Shown here: positions 28,108-36,581 of the stretch, piece by piece | Position numbering within the stretch: the stretch's first letter is position 1 | Layout of the letters: every line of letters begins with the position of its first letter | NCBI RefSeq assembly: GCF_030315685.1 | Contig: NZ_JASXSI010000001.1 | Coordinates: 434,001 to 498,000, forward strand | Direction: 5' to 3' | DNA: 64,000 nucleotides | Source: Gordonia sp. ABSL11-1 | Lineage (GTDB): Bacteria > Actinomycetota > Actinomycetes > Mycobacteriales > Mycobacteriaceae | Notes under the pieces: generated by a model | The model's input: only the letters and a program-made list of their open reading frames with translations | What the model was told of the DNA's origin: nothing | The model's database searches: none | Program-made: the position numbers and the translations under genes

Positions 28108-28386
28108 ATGATCGCACGGCGATACGGTCCGAAGAAGCGCCGAACCGTTGTCGTGGATGGCGAAACCTTCGATGTGGTCGAGGGTGCGAGCGGATCCATC
28201 TACAAGTGGGTATCGGGACCCAACCCGGACTATGGATTCACTACCCGCTGCATCAAGCACACCTTGACGGTCAGTGATCGGGGGACGGTGCCTCCACCTC
28301 ACGAGATGACGGAAGACCACGAACGCAAGATCCGAGACTTTCTTCAAATGATCGATCCCGAAACAGGATTCATCACAGATGACTGA
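28108..28386 (+). CDS. hypothetical soluble protein
   Basis: Protein of 92 residues with a GTGGGAAACC ribosome site before ATG 28108. Basic N-terminus (ARRYGPKKRRTVVVDGETFDVVEG), central aromatic stretch (YKWVSGPNPDYGFTT), and acidic C-terminal helix MTEDHERKIRDFLQMIDPETGF. No cysteine motif or signal peptide. I have an impression of short actinobacterial proteins ending in a similar IRDFL...DPETGY element, but can name no family or function. Confidence 0.6.
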   Translation: MIARRYGPKKRRTVVVDGETFDVVEGASGSIYKWVSGPNPDYGFTTRCIKHTLTVSDRGTVPPPHEMTEDHERKIRDFLQMIDPETGFITDD

Positions 28387-28705
28387 TGTGTAGGTCTGAC
28401 GTACAGCCATCGGGTTGCCGCCTGGAGTGCAATCTCCTGGATCGGTCCGGCGGGCCGATTGGGGGCTGTCTCACCGTCGATGACGAGGCTCGGAGCGTTG
28501 TCGGACTCACGACATGGGTCTGACACGAGGCCAGCCGATGAAGCCGGCGTGATCGAGCAGTAGTCGTTCCACATGGCTAGTGCTGCCGTAGATCTCGACA
28601 GGCAATGCCAGACCAGATGACTCGGGTCGGAGCGTCTGCGGCGATCGACCGTGCCCCGATCTCTGCGCACCTCACCTCTCTGCTGTCATCTCGATAGCGG
28701 CCTGT
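28387..28705 (-). other. 319-bp gap with a possible gene remnant
   Basis: No full gene seen. On the minus strand an open stretch ending at a stop codon 28507-28509 would encode LALPVEIYGSTSHVERLLLD and then HAGFIGWPRVRPMS; it has the look of a protein C-terminus but only about 50 codons are open, with no start. It may be the tail of a lost gene. The rest shows nothing recognisable. Confidence 0.25.
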
Positions 28706-29014
28706 TCACTCTTCGTCTTCGCGTGCCATTCGCCACCCGTGGCGAGTCGGTCCGCCAGGCGTGAGGTTTCCGTGCTCGTCGCCGATGACGGGGATATAGC
28801 GCAGTTCGTTGCCGTGCTCATCAAAGCGTGGTGGCTGTGGTGTCGGGTCGAAGTGCTCGCCGAACCATCCGGTCCGCGGCATCACCAGCAGCGATTGTTC
28901 TGGGGTGAGTCGTGGGGGTGGCTGGTCGAAGTCTATGACTGGCGGTTCGACTGGTTCCCATAGCTGTTCGACATCGGTGACGGCCTCGAGGATCGTTGAC
29001 GCGTCGAAACTCAC
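28706..29014 (-). pseudogene. 3' part of a probably frameshifted hypothetical gene
   Basis: Reading frame from GTG 29014: VSFDASTILEAVTDVEQLWEP leads into a Pro-rich hydrophilic region with two DEHGN repeats and an acidic end (REDEE), 102 residues. Its start overlaps the stop of the upstream frame by 4 bp. The segment ASTILEAVTDVEQLWE fits the continuation expected after the AWP motif of the upstream frame in a family I remember from actinobacteria (AWP...E-D...ILEAA...LWP). I therefore read the two as one gene separated by a -1 frame change, though two coupled genes remain possible. Confidence 0.5.
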
Positions 29015-29427
29015 CTGCGCTTGACATCGTAGAACGGCCAGGCGGTCACGACCGTGAAAGGTCCCGGCGGCGGCAGATGATCGAGCCGGAATGTGACCTG
29101 GAAGTGTTGCGGGGATCCGCGACTTGTCCCGGTATTCGACAGTCCGCCATGCATCCGGCGACCGGGCATGTTCGATGCGAACTCTCCGTTGGCCCATTCG
29201 ATTCCGAACAGCATCGGCGGGCTGGAATGGCCTGTGGTTTCGGTTTTGCCGAAGCCCCACCCCGACATCGGCACACCACCTGTCGATCGACGGTAGGCTT
29301 CGACGGTCCATTCCACCGCGCGGGAGAACACCGTCGTCGACGTCAAAGCGAGCACGAAGTCGGGGGTGCGGTTGAGCACACCGCGCACCGGGGCTATCGC
29401 AGGTATTTCATTGTCGGGGCGCCGCAT
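29011..29427 (-). pseudogene. 5' part of a probably frameshifted hypothetical gene
   Basis: Frame of 138 residues: MRRPDNEIPAIAPVRGVLNR, then a beta-rich FVLALTSTTVFSRAVEWTVEAY, LFGIEWANGEFASN and HLPPPGPFTVVTAWPFYDVKRR. The pattern of DNEIPA near the start and PPPGP...AWP near the end resembles a common actinobacterial hypothetical family in which the protein continues past AWP into a helix with LWP. TACGTT lies 6 nt before ATG 29427, so the message may be leaderless. Function unknown; the intact family has no known role that I can cite. Confidence 0.5.
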
Positions 29428-29606
29428 GAGATCAACGTACAACCGACGTCGGGAAGGAATGCCCGATAATCGGCGGATGCCTACCTCGGCGCCGAGAACG
29501 CCGCAGTCATGCCGAATCACCTTGGGTTCTGCATCGCCTTGGTGGTGGGCCGGACCTCGGTATCGAGTATTAGTGATCGGGCTCAACCAGGTCATCGCGC
29601 AGCCCG

Positions 29607-30125
29607 CTATGTCCCCTCCGAATAGATGTAGATCTGACGTGGATCATCACCTGCAGGCGCGACTATGGCCTGACTGCCGGCCGCAACGAGGTCGCCCGCG
29701 CCCAACCCGTCGTTGCGAATCACCGTCAGCGACATCGACCCCTCGCAGTGAAGACCCATCGCTGATCCCAGCGAGTACCTGGATAGGTCACTGCCGCACT
29801 TCGCCTGCAGGACTGGACCGAACTCGCGGTCGACGTTCATCTCGGCCAACGCACGCAGATCTACTTTCTCCGCCTGATCGTATCGGAGGAAATGGGCCGA
29901 CTTCCCCGACATTGGCGGTGGCACGGAGTACCCCGCAGTGAACCGATACTGCCCCGGCAGGGCGATCCTGATCGCCGACAATGCATCGTCAGCCTGATTC
30001 GCTTCGAGGGGGCGAGGCGAGAGGTCCGACTCGGCCGGGACGACCTCGACGTCACAACTGGTCAAGACAAACATCACCGATGCAGCGGTGACGCACACTA
30101 CCTGTGAAAGTCGAAGTCCCGCCAC
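29607..30125 (-). CDS. putative lipoprotein of the accessory islet
   Basis: Protein of 172 residues from GTG 30125. Signal peptide LRLSQVVCVTAASVMFVLTSC ends in a lipobox with Cys at about residue 24. The mature part has no motif I know; it contains QADDALSAIRIALPGQYRF and LSLTVIRNDG-like beta segments and two further Cys (AKCGSD, LHCEGS) that may form a disulfide. Function unknown. It is the last gene of the islet before treZ and reads in the same direction. Confidence 0.6.
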   Translation of the reverse strand: MAGLRLSQVVCVTAASVMFVLTSCDVEVVPAESDLSPRPLEANQADDALSAIRIALPGQYRFTAGYSVPPPMSGKSAHFLRYDQAEKVDLRALAEMNVDREFGPVLQAKCGSDLSRYSLGSAMGLHCEGSMSLTVIRNDGLGAGDLVAAGSQAIVAPAGDDPRQIYIYSEGT

Positions 30126-30371
30126 CGATTCACCGTACTACGGTCCTCGTTCGCGTCCCCCTCGCCGACGCGAACGTGGATCAGCCAACAGCTGTGCACC
30201 TTGTCCAGTAGCTACAGGCAGGACTCAAACGTCAGACAGCTCAGGACATTTTCGACACTGAGGCACATATGTTTGCCGAGAGACGCCACCACCACACGAT
30301 GGACACCCAGCACGACCTGAGGGGCACACCAGCCGCGATCCACATACGTCGAGAAGCCGTCACGTCGTCGG
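30126..30371 (-). terminator. gap between treZ and the islet, with a perfect hairpin
   Basis: CGTTCGCGTC (30148-30157) and GACGCGAACG (30167-30176) form a 10-bp perfect inverted repeat with a 9-nt loop. It lies downstream of treZ and 22 bp upstream of the lipoprotein start, so it could terminate treZ transcription or be an operator for the lipoprotein gene. The other 200 bp show no gene. Confidence 0.4.
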
Positions 30372-32252
30372 TCACCGCCGTGACAGCCGCCCGATCACCA
30401 CGTTGTGCCCGGGACTGCGGACTCGATCGGACTCGAGGGTCGGCTCCGCCCAGGACACCTCGGGCCGCAGGCCGACGGGTACGACCGTCTCGTCCGCCGA
30501 CAGCACGCACACGACGGCCCAGTCCCCGCGGAACATCGCGAACCATCCGGCGTCGTCGTCGAAGGCGGTGCTGATGGAGCCGAAATCGCCGCGGCGCAGG
30601 TCGGGTTCGGTTCGGCGCAGCGCGATGAGTTGGCGGTAGAACGCCAGCATCCGGTGGTGTTCCGGCCGATCGGGCTCGCTCCAGTCCAGCCGTGACCGTT
30701 CGAACGTGGCCGGCGACTGCGGGTCGGGGACGTCGGCACTGTCCCAGCCGTGATCGGCGAACTCGCTGCGCCGACCGGTGCGGACCGCGTCGGCCAGTTC
30801 CGGCTCCGGGTGGGAGGTGAAGAACGCGAACGGTGTCGCAGCCGCCCACTCCTCGCCCATGAACAACATCGGCGTGAACGGGGACAGCAGGACGAGTGCG
30901 GCCTTGACGGCGAGTTGCCCACCGTCGAGGTAGGCCGTCGGGCGATCACCGATCGCGCGATTGCCGACCTGATCGTGGTTGCAGGTATAGGCGAGTAGCG
31001 AACTGGCGGAGACGACGTCGGTGGGAATCGGGCGTCCGTGTCCGCGACGTCGGAACGACGAGTAGGTGCCATCGTGGAAGAAGCCGCCGCGCACTACCTT
31101 CGCCAGTGCGTCCAGGCTCCCGAAGTCGGCGTAGTAGCCCTGCCGCTCTCCGGAGACCGCGGTGTGGATCGCGTGGTGGATGTCGTCGTCCCACTGCGCG
31201 GTGAGGCCGTACCCGCCGAGGTCGCGCGGGACGATCAGCCGTGGGTCGTTGAGATCGCTCTCCGCGATGAGTGACAGCGGCCGGCCGAGTTCGGCTGCGA
31301 GGGCGTCGGTGGCGATCGCCAGTTCCTCCAGCAGGTGCACCGCGCGGTGGTCGACGAGAGCGTGCACGGCATCCAGCCGCAGCCCGTCGACATGGAACTC
31401 GGCGAACCAGCGCAGCGCGTTGTCGAGGATCAGCGCCCGTACCTCGTCGGACTCGGGTTCGGACAGGTTGACCGACGATCCCCAGCTGGTCGTGCCCTCG
31501 GTCAGATACGGACCGAATCGGGGCAGATAGTTGCCCGACGGACCGAGATGGTTGTAGACGACGTCGAGGACGACGCCGAGTCCACGGCGATGGCAGGCGT
31601 CGACGAACCGGGCGAAACCGTCGGGGCCGCCGTACGGTTCGTGGACGGCGAACCACGCCACGCCGTCATAGCCCCACCCGTACGTGCCGTTGAAGGCGTT
31701 GATCGGCATGACCTCGACGACGTCGACCCCGAGGTCCACCAGATGATCCAGACGGTCGATCGCGGCGTCGAACGTGCCGTCGGCGGTGAAGGTGCCGATG
31801 TGCAGCTCGTAGAGGACGGCCCCGCGGATGTCGATTCCGGACCAGTCGTCGTCGTGCCACACCGATTCGTCGATGCGATACAGCGCGGCGGAACCGTGGA
31901 CGCCGTCTGGGAGTCGGGGCGCCCGCGGATCCGGGACCGGATCGCCGCCGTCGACCGAGTACCGGTACCGGACGGGCGAGTCGGCGTCGAACTCCGGGGC
32001 CGCGGTGGGGACCCACCAGCCTGGGGAGATCACATCGCGCTGCATGTCGATCCGCCGCGGCTCGTCGGCGCCGGTTTCGTCGAGCAGCAGTGTCACCGTG
32101 TCGGCGTCCGGCGCCCACACACGCAGTTCCGCAGGTGATGACGGCGGCTCGGGCACGTCATGGGGACTCGCCGAGATAGGAATGGAGGGGTTTTGCCACC
32201 TCTGGTCGCTCGTCCCAGTTATGGTGTCGGCAGTCCTCGACTCATCGGTCAC
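30372..32252 (-). CDS. treZ: malto-oligosyltrehalose trehalohydrolase
   Basis: GH13 enzyme of about 626 residues that releases trehalose from malto-oligosyltrehalose made by TreY. An N-terminal carbohydrate-binding fold (AELRVWAPDADTVTLLLDE) precedes the barrel: VLYELHIGTFTADGTFDAAI, GVGVVLDVVYNHLGPSGNY-type region, nucleophile in DGLRLDAVHALVD, acid in LSLIAESDLNDP, and YTCNHDQVGNR. The start is uncertain: GTG 32252 lacks a good ribosome site and an internal GTG before PEPPSSPAELRVW is an alternative. In M. tuberculosis treX-treY-treZ are contiguous; here the mce operon separates treZ from treY, so treZ needs its own promoter. Confidence 0.93.
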   Translation of the reverse strand: MTDESRTADTITGTSDQRWQNPSIPISASPHDVPEPPSSPAELRVWAPDADTVTLLLDETGADEPRRIDMQRDVISPGWWVPTAAPEFDADSPVRYRYSVDGGDPVPDPRAPRLPDGVHGSAALYRIDESVWHDDDWSGIDIRGAVLYELHIGTFTADGTFDAAIDRLDHLVDLGVDVVEVMPINAFNGTYGWGYDGVAWFAVHEPYGGPDGFARFVDACHRRGLGVVLDVVYNHLGPSGNYLPRFGPYLTEGTTSWGSSVNLSEPESDEVRALILDNALRWFAEFHVDGLRLDAVHALVDHRAVHLLEELAIATDALAAELGRPLSLIAESDLNDPRLIVPRDLGGYGLTAQWDDDIHHAIHTAVSGERQGYYADFGSLDALAKVVRGGFFHDGTYSSFRRRGHGRPIPTDVVSASSLLAYTCNHDQVGNRAIGDRPTAYLDGGQLAVKAALVLLSPFTPMLFMGEEWAAATPFAFFTSHPEPELADAVRTGRRSEFADHGWDSADVPDPQSPATFERSRLDWSEPDRPEHHRMLAFYRQLIALRRTEPDLRRGDFGSISTAFDDDAGWFAMFRGDWAVVCVLSADETVVPVGLRPEVSWAEPTLESDRVRSPGHNVVIGRLSRR

Positions 32253-32470
32253 TCAACACAAGGTATGTCGCCGGTACTGAAGGCGCAGATCTCGGTAGTG
32301 TGACCCGTGACACAGCATAGGGAGTAAAGCGAGGTATATTACCGGCCGGGGGGTCGGCTCATCCGGGGGGATGCACACGACAGCGCGGAGTCGACCATGC
32401 GTCTCGATCCAGAACATATATGTGATATGACTTACTCCGGGTGTGGGGAGTCGAACGCGAGGGTGGGGGA
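32253..32470 (+). promoter_or_regulatory. divergent treZ / mce promoter region
   Basis: A locally AT-rich 218-bp gap. It holds GGTA-TAT-TACC (32333-32343) and the perfect palindrome ACATATATGT (32414-32423) followed by GATATGAC, a candidate -10 region for the mce operon. GAGGG (32459-32463) serves as ribosome site for the TTG start. No regulator gene adjoins, and I cannot match these boxes to known Mce1R or KstR sites. Confidence 0.4.
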
Positions 32471-33322
32471 TTGAGTACTGACGCGGTGACGTCGAACGGG
32501 GGCGGGGCACGGACCTCCGGCGGGATACGCCGGTGGTTCCGTGAGCACGTCGTGGCCTCGTTCGACACGTTCGGGCGCCAGATGGGCATGTTCGTCGAGG
32601 TCTTCAAAGTCCTCTTCGTCGACATCGTCAAGCGTCGGTTCCCGTTCGGTGAGTTCATCCGGCAGTGCGCCTTCATGGCCAGCACGTCGGTGTTCCCGAC
32701 ATTCCTGGTCGCGATCCCGATCGGCGTGATCGTGTCCATCCAGGTGTCGAACATCGCGGGCCAGATCGGTGCGACGTCGTTCTCCGGTGCCGCGACCGGT
32801 CTCGGTGTGATCCGCCAGGGCGCACCGCTGGTGACCTCGCTGCTGCTCGCCGGAGCGGTCGGGTCGGCCATCGCCGCGGACCTCGGTTCCCGCACGATCC
32901 GCGACGAGATCGACGCGATGCGTGTCATGGGCGTCAATCCCGTCCAGCGCTTGATCTCGCCGCGTCTGCTCGCGACGATGGTTGTCAGCTTTCTCCTCTG
33001 CGGCTTCGTCTGCTTCGTTGGCTTCATCACCGGCTACGTGTTCAACGTCTACTTCCAGGGCGGGACGCCGGGTAGTTACACGGGCACCTTTGCGTCGTTC
33101 GCCAGTACCTCGGACCTGGCCTTCGCCATCATCAAAGCGGTGATCTTCGGCGCGATTGTCGCGGTCGTGGCCTGTGACCGCGGGCTGAACACGAAGGGTG
33201 GGCCGGCCGGCGTGGCCAACTCTGTCAACGCGGCCGTGGTGAACTCGGTCCTGCTTCTGTTCACGGTCAACGTGTTGCTGACCCAGTTGTTCACCATGCT
33301 CGTCCCGGCGAAGGTGGTGTGA
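32471..33322 (+). CDS. yrbEA: YrbE/MlaE-type ABC permease, first copy of the mce operon
   Basis: Inner-membrane permease of 283 residues of the Mce lipid importer. Several hydrophobic helices flank the MlaE signature around TSLLLAGAVGSAIAADLGSRTIRDEIDAMRVMGVNPV, whose EIDAMxVMG loop contacts the ATPase MceG in this family. No mceG is in the window, so the ATPase must be encoded elsewhere. TTG 32471 is chosen from the GAGGG spacing; a GTG at 32486 is a shorter alternative. It lies 1 bp before the second permease gene. Confidence 0.93.
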   Translation: MSTDAVTSNGGGARTSGGIRRWFREHVVASFDTFGRQMGMFVEVFKVLFVDIVKRRFPFGEFIRQCAFMASTSVFPTFLVAIPIGVIVSIQVSNIAGQIGATSFSGAATGLGVIRQGAPLVTSLLLAGAVGSAIAADLGSRTIRDEIDAMRVMGVNPVQRLISPRLLATMVVSFLLCGFVCFVGFITGYVFNVYFQGGTPGSYTGTFASFASTSDLAFAIIKAVIFGAIVAVVACDRGLNTKGGPAGVANSVNAAVVNSVLLLFTVNVLLTQLFTMLVPAKVV

Positions 33323-33323
33323 G

Positions 33324-34190
33324 ATGACCGCATCCCGCTATATACCGCCTCTGTTGCGCCCGGTCGAGGCTGCCAAGGGCCTGTATCGCGGTCCGCGCGA
33401 CGGTATCGCAGCGATGGGCCACCTCATCACCTTCCTGCTGAAGTCGATCGGGTCGGTCCCGCTCACCTTCACGCACTACCGCAAGGAGGTGTGGCGGCTC
33501 CTCTCCGACGTGGCATGGGGCAACGGTGCGCTGATCGTCGGCGGCGGCACCGTCGGCGTCATGGTGATCCTCGGCCTGATGGGCGGGGCCACCGTCGGGA
33601 TCGAGGGCTACACCGCACTGAACCTGCTCGGCATGGGGCCGGTGACCGGCGGACTGTCGGCATTCGCCACCACGCGCGAGATCGCGCCCTTGCTCGCGGC
33701 GACGGCGTTCACCGCGCAGTCCGGGTGTCGGTTCACCGCGCAACTCGGTTCGATGCGCATCGCTGAGGAGATCGATGCGCTCGAGTCGATCGCGATCCGC
33801 CCGTTGCCCTACCTCGTCACCACCCGCATGTCGGCTGCGGTGCTGGCGATCGTGCCGCTCTACGCGGTCTCGCTCGCAGCCAACTACCTCGCATGTCAGG
33901 TGATGTATCAACTCCAGAGCGACCAGGGCGCCGGGACGTACCTCTACTACTTCAACCAGTTCCTGCTGTCCTCCGACATGGTGTTCTCGTTCATCAAGGT
34001 GATCGTCTTCGTCCTGCTGACGACGTTCATCCAGTGTTACTACGGCTATTTCGCCTCTGGAGGTCCCGAAGGTGTGGGTGTGGCCGCCGGTCACGCGATC
34101 CGGATGGCGATCATCGTGATCGTCTTCGCGAATCTCGTCATGACATTGGTGTTCTGGGGCACGTCTCCCGGAATCAAGATCTCGGGATAG
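33324..34190 (+). CDS. yrbEB: YrbE/MlaE-type ABC permease, second copy of the mce operon
   Basis: Permease of 288 residues pairing with the preceding YrbE protein. Membrane helices surround FTAQSGCRFTAQLGSMRIAEEIDALESIAIRPLPYLV, the equivalent of the EIDAM loop with ESIAI in place of the usual MGI. It ends with hydrophobic IVIVFANLVMTLVFWG. A GGGGAGGAG site for mceA follows. Together the two permeases form the membrane core through which Mce proteins pass lipids. Confidence 0.93.
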   Translation: MTASRYIPPLLRPVEAAKGLYRGPRDGIAAMGHLITFLLKSIGSVPLTFTHYRKEVWRLLSDVAWGNGALIVGGGTVGVMVILGLMGGATVGIEGYTALNLLGMGPVTGGLSAFATTREIAPLLAATAFTAQSGCRFTAQLGSMRIAEEIDALESIAIRPLPYLVTTRMSAAVLAIVPLYAVSLAANYLACQVMYQLQSDQGAGTYLYYFNQFLLSSDMVFSFIKVIVFVLLTTFIQCYYGYFASGGPEGVGVAAGHAIRMAIIVIVFANLVMTLVFWGTSPGIKISG

Positions 34191-34200
34191 GGGGAGGAGT

Positions 34201-35544
34201 TTGAACATCGCCACCGGTGGCCGCGATCCTTCGCTGCTCACCTATGTCCTGCGCGGCGTCGCGTTCCTCGTCGCGCTCCTCATACTCTTCGTCCTGCTCT
34301 TCCTGCGTTATCAGGGCACGTTCACCTCGACGGTCCCGGTGACCGCCAAGCTCACCGACGTCGGCGACGGTCTCGTCACGAGTGCTGATGTCCGCTACAA
34401 CGGGCTGATCGTCGGATCGGTGAAGTCGATCGAGCTCAGCAACGAGGTCGGACCGGGAAATCTGCAGTACAAGGACGTCGGTATCGACATCACTCCGGAT
34501 CAGGCCGTGGGGATCCCGAGCAATGTCACCGCGCGGACCGTGCCGTCGAACCTGTTCGGCGTCAACTCGGTCGAACTCGTCCGTCCTGAGCAACCGGCTT
34601 CCGGGCATCTGTCCTCGGATGCCACGATCCCGGCCAACGAGTCGCTCGAGACCCTCCGTCTGCAGGACGCGCAGAACGAGATCCGGACACTGTTGCAGGC
34701 GGTACCCCCGGAGGAGCTCGCGTCGGTCCTCGGGACGCTCGCCGATGCGCTCAAGGGCGGCGGCGCGGTGTTCGGGGCGTTCGTGCCGCTGCTCAACAAC
34801 TACTGGCAGACCATCAACGCACAGTTCCCGCCGGGCGCGCCGTCCGGCTTCGACAACTTCAACAACGCCGTCCGCGGCCTGTCGCAGTCGACCCCCGAGC
34901 TGCTGGACACCCTGGGCCGCAGCGTGATCCCGGCGATGACCATCGCGGAGAAGCAGCAGGATCTCACCGCGCTGCTCTCTGCCGGGCAGGGTGTGCTCGA
35001 CGAGACCCAGGCGCTGTTCGCCGCGAACGGGAACCGCGGGCAGCGAGTCGTCCGGGATCTCAACACGATGATCGGAGCGGCTGTCCTGGAACCCGAATCG
35101 CTGCCGCAGGCGCTGACGGCACTCAACAACCTCGCGGCGAAGGTGCTGACCGTGTTCACTGGGGTGAACGGTCACGCACAGTTGAACATCGGCGTGAGCT
35201 TCGGTGCGTTCGAACGGTATACGCGACAGAACTGCCCGGTCTACAACGGCGGCAGGTACGGCCAGACCCGCGGACCCGGCTGTGTGGGCCCGGGCACGGG
35301 CACGGGTCCGACGAGCTCGGGACCGCTGATGATCTATCCGTCGGACGGTATGCGGCGCAATGCGGCGAAGTTCGGTGCGGTGTCCACGGGGGCGGACAAC
35401 AAGACGCTCAACACGGCACTCAAACGGAAGCCGACCGCCGCGGACACCCTGATGCTCGGACCTCTGGTGCAGTCGAGCACCATCGCGCCGAAGGCCCCCG
35501 CTGCACCCGGTACCCAGCGTGACCGCCAGGGAGGTGGCCGATGA
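34201..35544 (+). CDS. mceA: Mce family protein A
   Basis: Protein of 447 residues from TTG 34201 behind GGGGAGGAG. One N-terminal membrane anchor (VLRGVAFLVALLILFVLLFL) is followed by the MCE domain (VPVTAKLTDVGDGLVTSADVRYNGLIVGSVKSIEL, about residues 42-150), a long helical needle domain and a Pro/Ala-rich tail. Six different Mce subunits assemble into a periplasm-spanning lipid tube in mycobacteria. Three to four C-terminal Cys (NCPVYNGG, GPGCVGPG) are typical of MceA. Overlaps mceB by 4 bp. Confidence 0.92.
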   Translation: MNIATGGRDPSLLTYVLRGVAFLVALLILFVLLFLRYQGTFTSTVPVTAKLTDVGDGLVTSADVRYNGLIVGSVKSIELSNEVGPGNLQYKDVGIDITPDQAVGIPSNVTARTVPSNLFGVNSVELVRPEQPASGHLSSDATIPANESLETLRLQDAQNEIRTLLQAVPPEELASVLGTLADALKGGGAVFGAFVPLLNNYWQTINAQFPPGAPSGFDNFNNAVRGLSQSTPELLDTLGRSVIPAMTIAEKQQDLTALLSAGQGVLDETQALFAANGNRGQRVVRDLNTMIGAAVLEPESLPQALTALNNLAAKVLTVFTGVNGHAQLNIGVSFGAFERYTRQNCPVYNGGRYGQTRGPGCVGPGTGTGPTSSGPLMIYPSDGMRRNAAKFGAVSTGADNKTLNTALKRKPTAADTLMLGPLVQSSTIAPKAPAAPGTQRDRQGGGR

Positions 35545-36581
35545 GTCGCGGCCAGGCCAGTATTCGCAAGCCTCTGATCGGATTCACCGTCTTCGGAGTC
35601 GTGGCGCTGCTGCTGACGTATGTCATCTGGTCGACCCTGGAACGATCGCTGCCGGGGAACACCAACTCGTACACGACCTTCTTCAACGACGCGTCGGGAC
35701 TCGCCACCGGCGACGATGTCCGGATGGCGGGTGTGCGGGTCGGGCGGGTCAGCGAGATCTCGCTCGACGACGGACGCGCGCGGGTCACCTTCGAGGTGCA
35801 GACCGACCAGTCGGTGTTCACCAACACGCAGGCGGCGATCCGCTACCAGAACCTGATCGGTCAGCGATACCTGTCGCTCACCCTGGCCAAGGGGAAGGAG
35901 AAGGAGAGCAAGCCCTTGGCGGCCGGATCGACGCTGCAGCAGCCGTCCGAGGACTCCTTCGACGTGACGCGCCTGCTCGCCGGTTTCCAGCCGGTGTTCG
36001 AGACGCTGAAACCCGAACAGGTCAATGCACTCTCGGAAGGCCTCATCCAGGCATTCCAGGGCAACCAGGTGTCGCTGAGCTACACCGTCGCCGAGGTCGG
36101 CACGCTCGCCAGCGACATGGCCGACCGCGATCAGGTGATCGGGGCGATCATCAACAACCTCAGTTCGGTGATGCGTGACCTGTCGCTGCAGGGCAAGCAG
36201 GTCACCACCGTCGTCGACAGCATCTCCACGCTGATCCGCGACCTCAACGCCAACTCCGCCGCCTTCGGCAAGTCGGTGACGCAGATCGGCCAGACCGCCA
36301 GCGGATTCGCCGACGTCCTCTCACAGAGCCGGGATTCGCTGGCGGGCGCAGCCACCGACGCACGGGCGGCCACGAACACGCTGATCTCCAACGGTGCCAA
36401 GCTCGATCGTCTGGCCGGTCAGCTGCCGATCTTCCTCGGGCACTTCCCGCTCGTGCTCGGCCAGGGCGCCTACCTGAACATCTACGCATGCGACCTCGAC
36501 ATCGCCATCGGCGACGTCCTCTTCCCGCCGGGGATCATCAACAAGATCGGCGGCACACGACATTCGGAGGTATGTCGATGA
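35541..36581 (+). CDS. mceB: Mce family protein B
   Basis: Protein of 346 residues. An N-terminal anchor (IGFTVFGVVALLLTYVIWSTL) leads to an MCE domain (TTFFNDASGLATGDDVRMAGVRVGRVSEISL) and then a helical region rich in Ser/Ala/Gln with GQLPIFLGHFPLVLGQGAYLN near the end, typical of MceB. It forms one position of the hetero-hexameric Mce ring. ATG 35541 overlaps mceA, and its stop overlaps mceC by 4 bp. Confidence 0.92.
   Translation: MSRGQASIRKPLIGFTVFGVVALLLTYVIWSTLERSLPGNTNSYTTFFNDASGLATGDDVRMAGVRVGRVSEISLDDGRARVTFEVQTDQSVFTNTQAAIRYQNLIGQRYLSLTLAKGKEKESKPLAAGSTLQQPSEDSFDVTRLLAGFQPVFETLKPEQVNALSEGLIQAFQGNQVSLSYTVAEVGTLASDMADRDQVIGAIINNLSSVMRDLSLQGKQVTTVVDSISTLIRDLNANSAAFGKSVTQIGQTASGFADVLSQSRDSLAGAATDARAATNTLISNGAKLDRLAGQLPIFLGHFPLVLGQGAYLNIYACDLDIAIGDVLFPPGIINKIGGTRHSEVCR

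Noticed and set aside
28344..28670. 108-codon minus-strand frame in the islet
   Set aside because: Composition is poor, it overlaps the end of a better supported plus-strand gene, and a different frame in the same DNA looks more protein-like.
32298..32314. GTGTGACCCGTGACAC as a KstR- or Mce1R-type operator
   Set aside because: Imperfect dyad and no match I can recall to either regulator's consensus.
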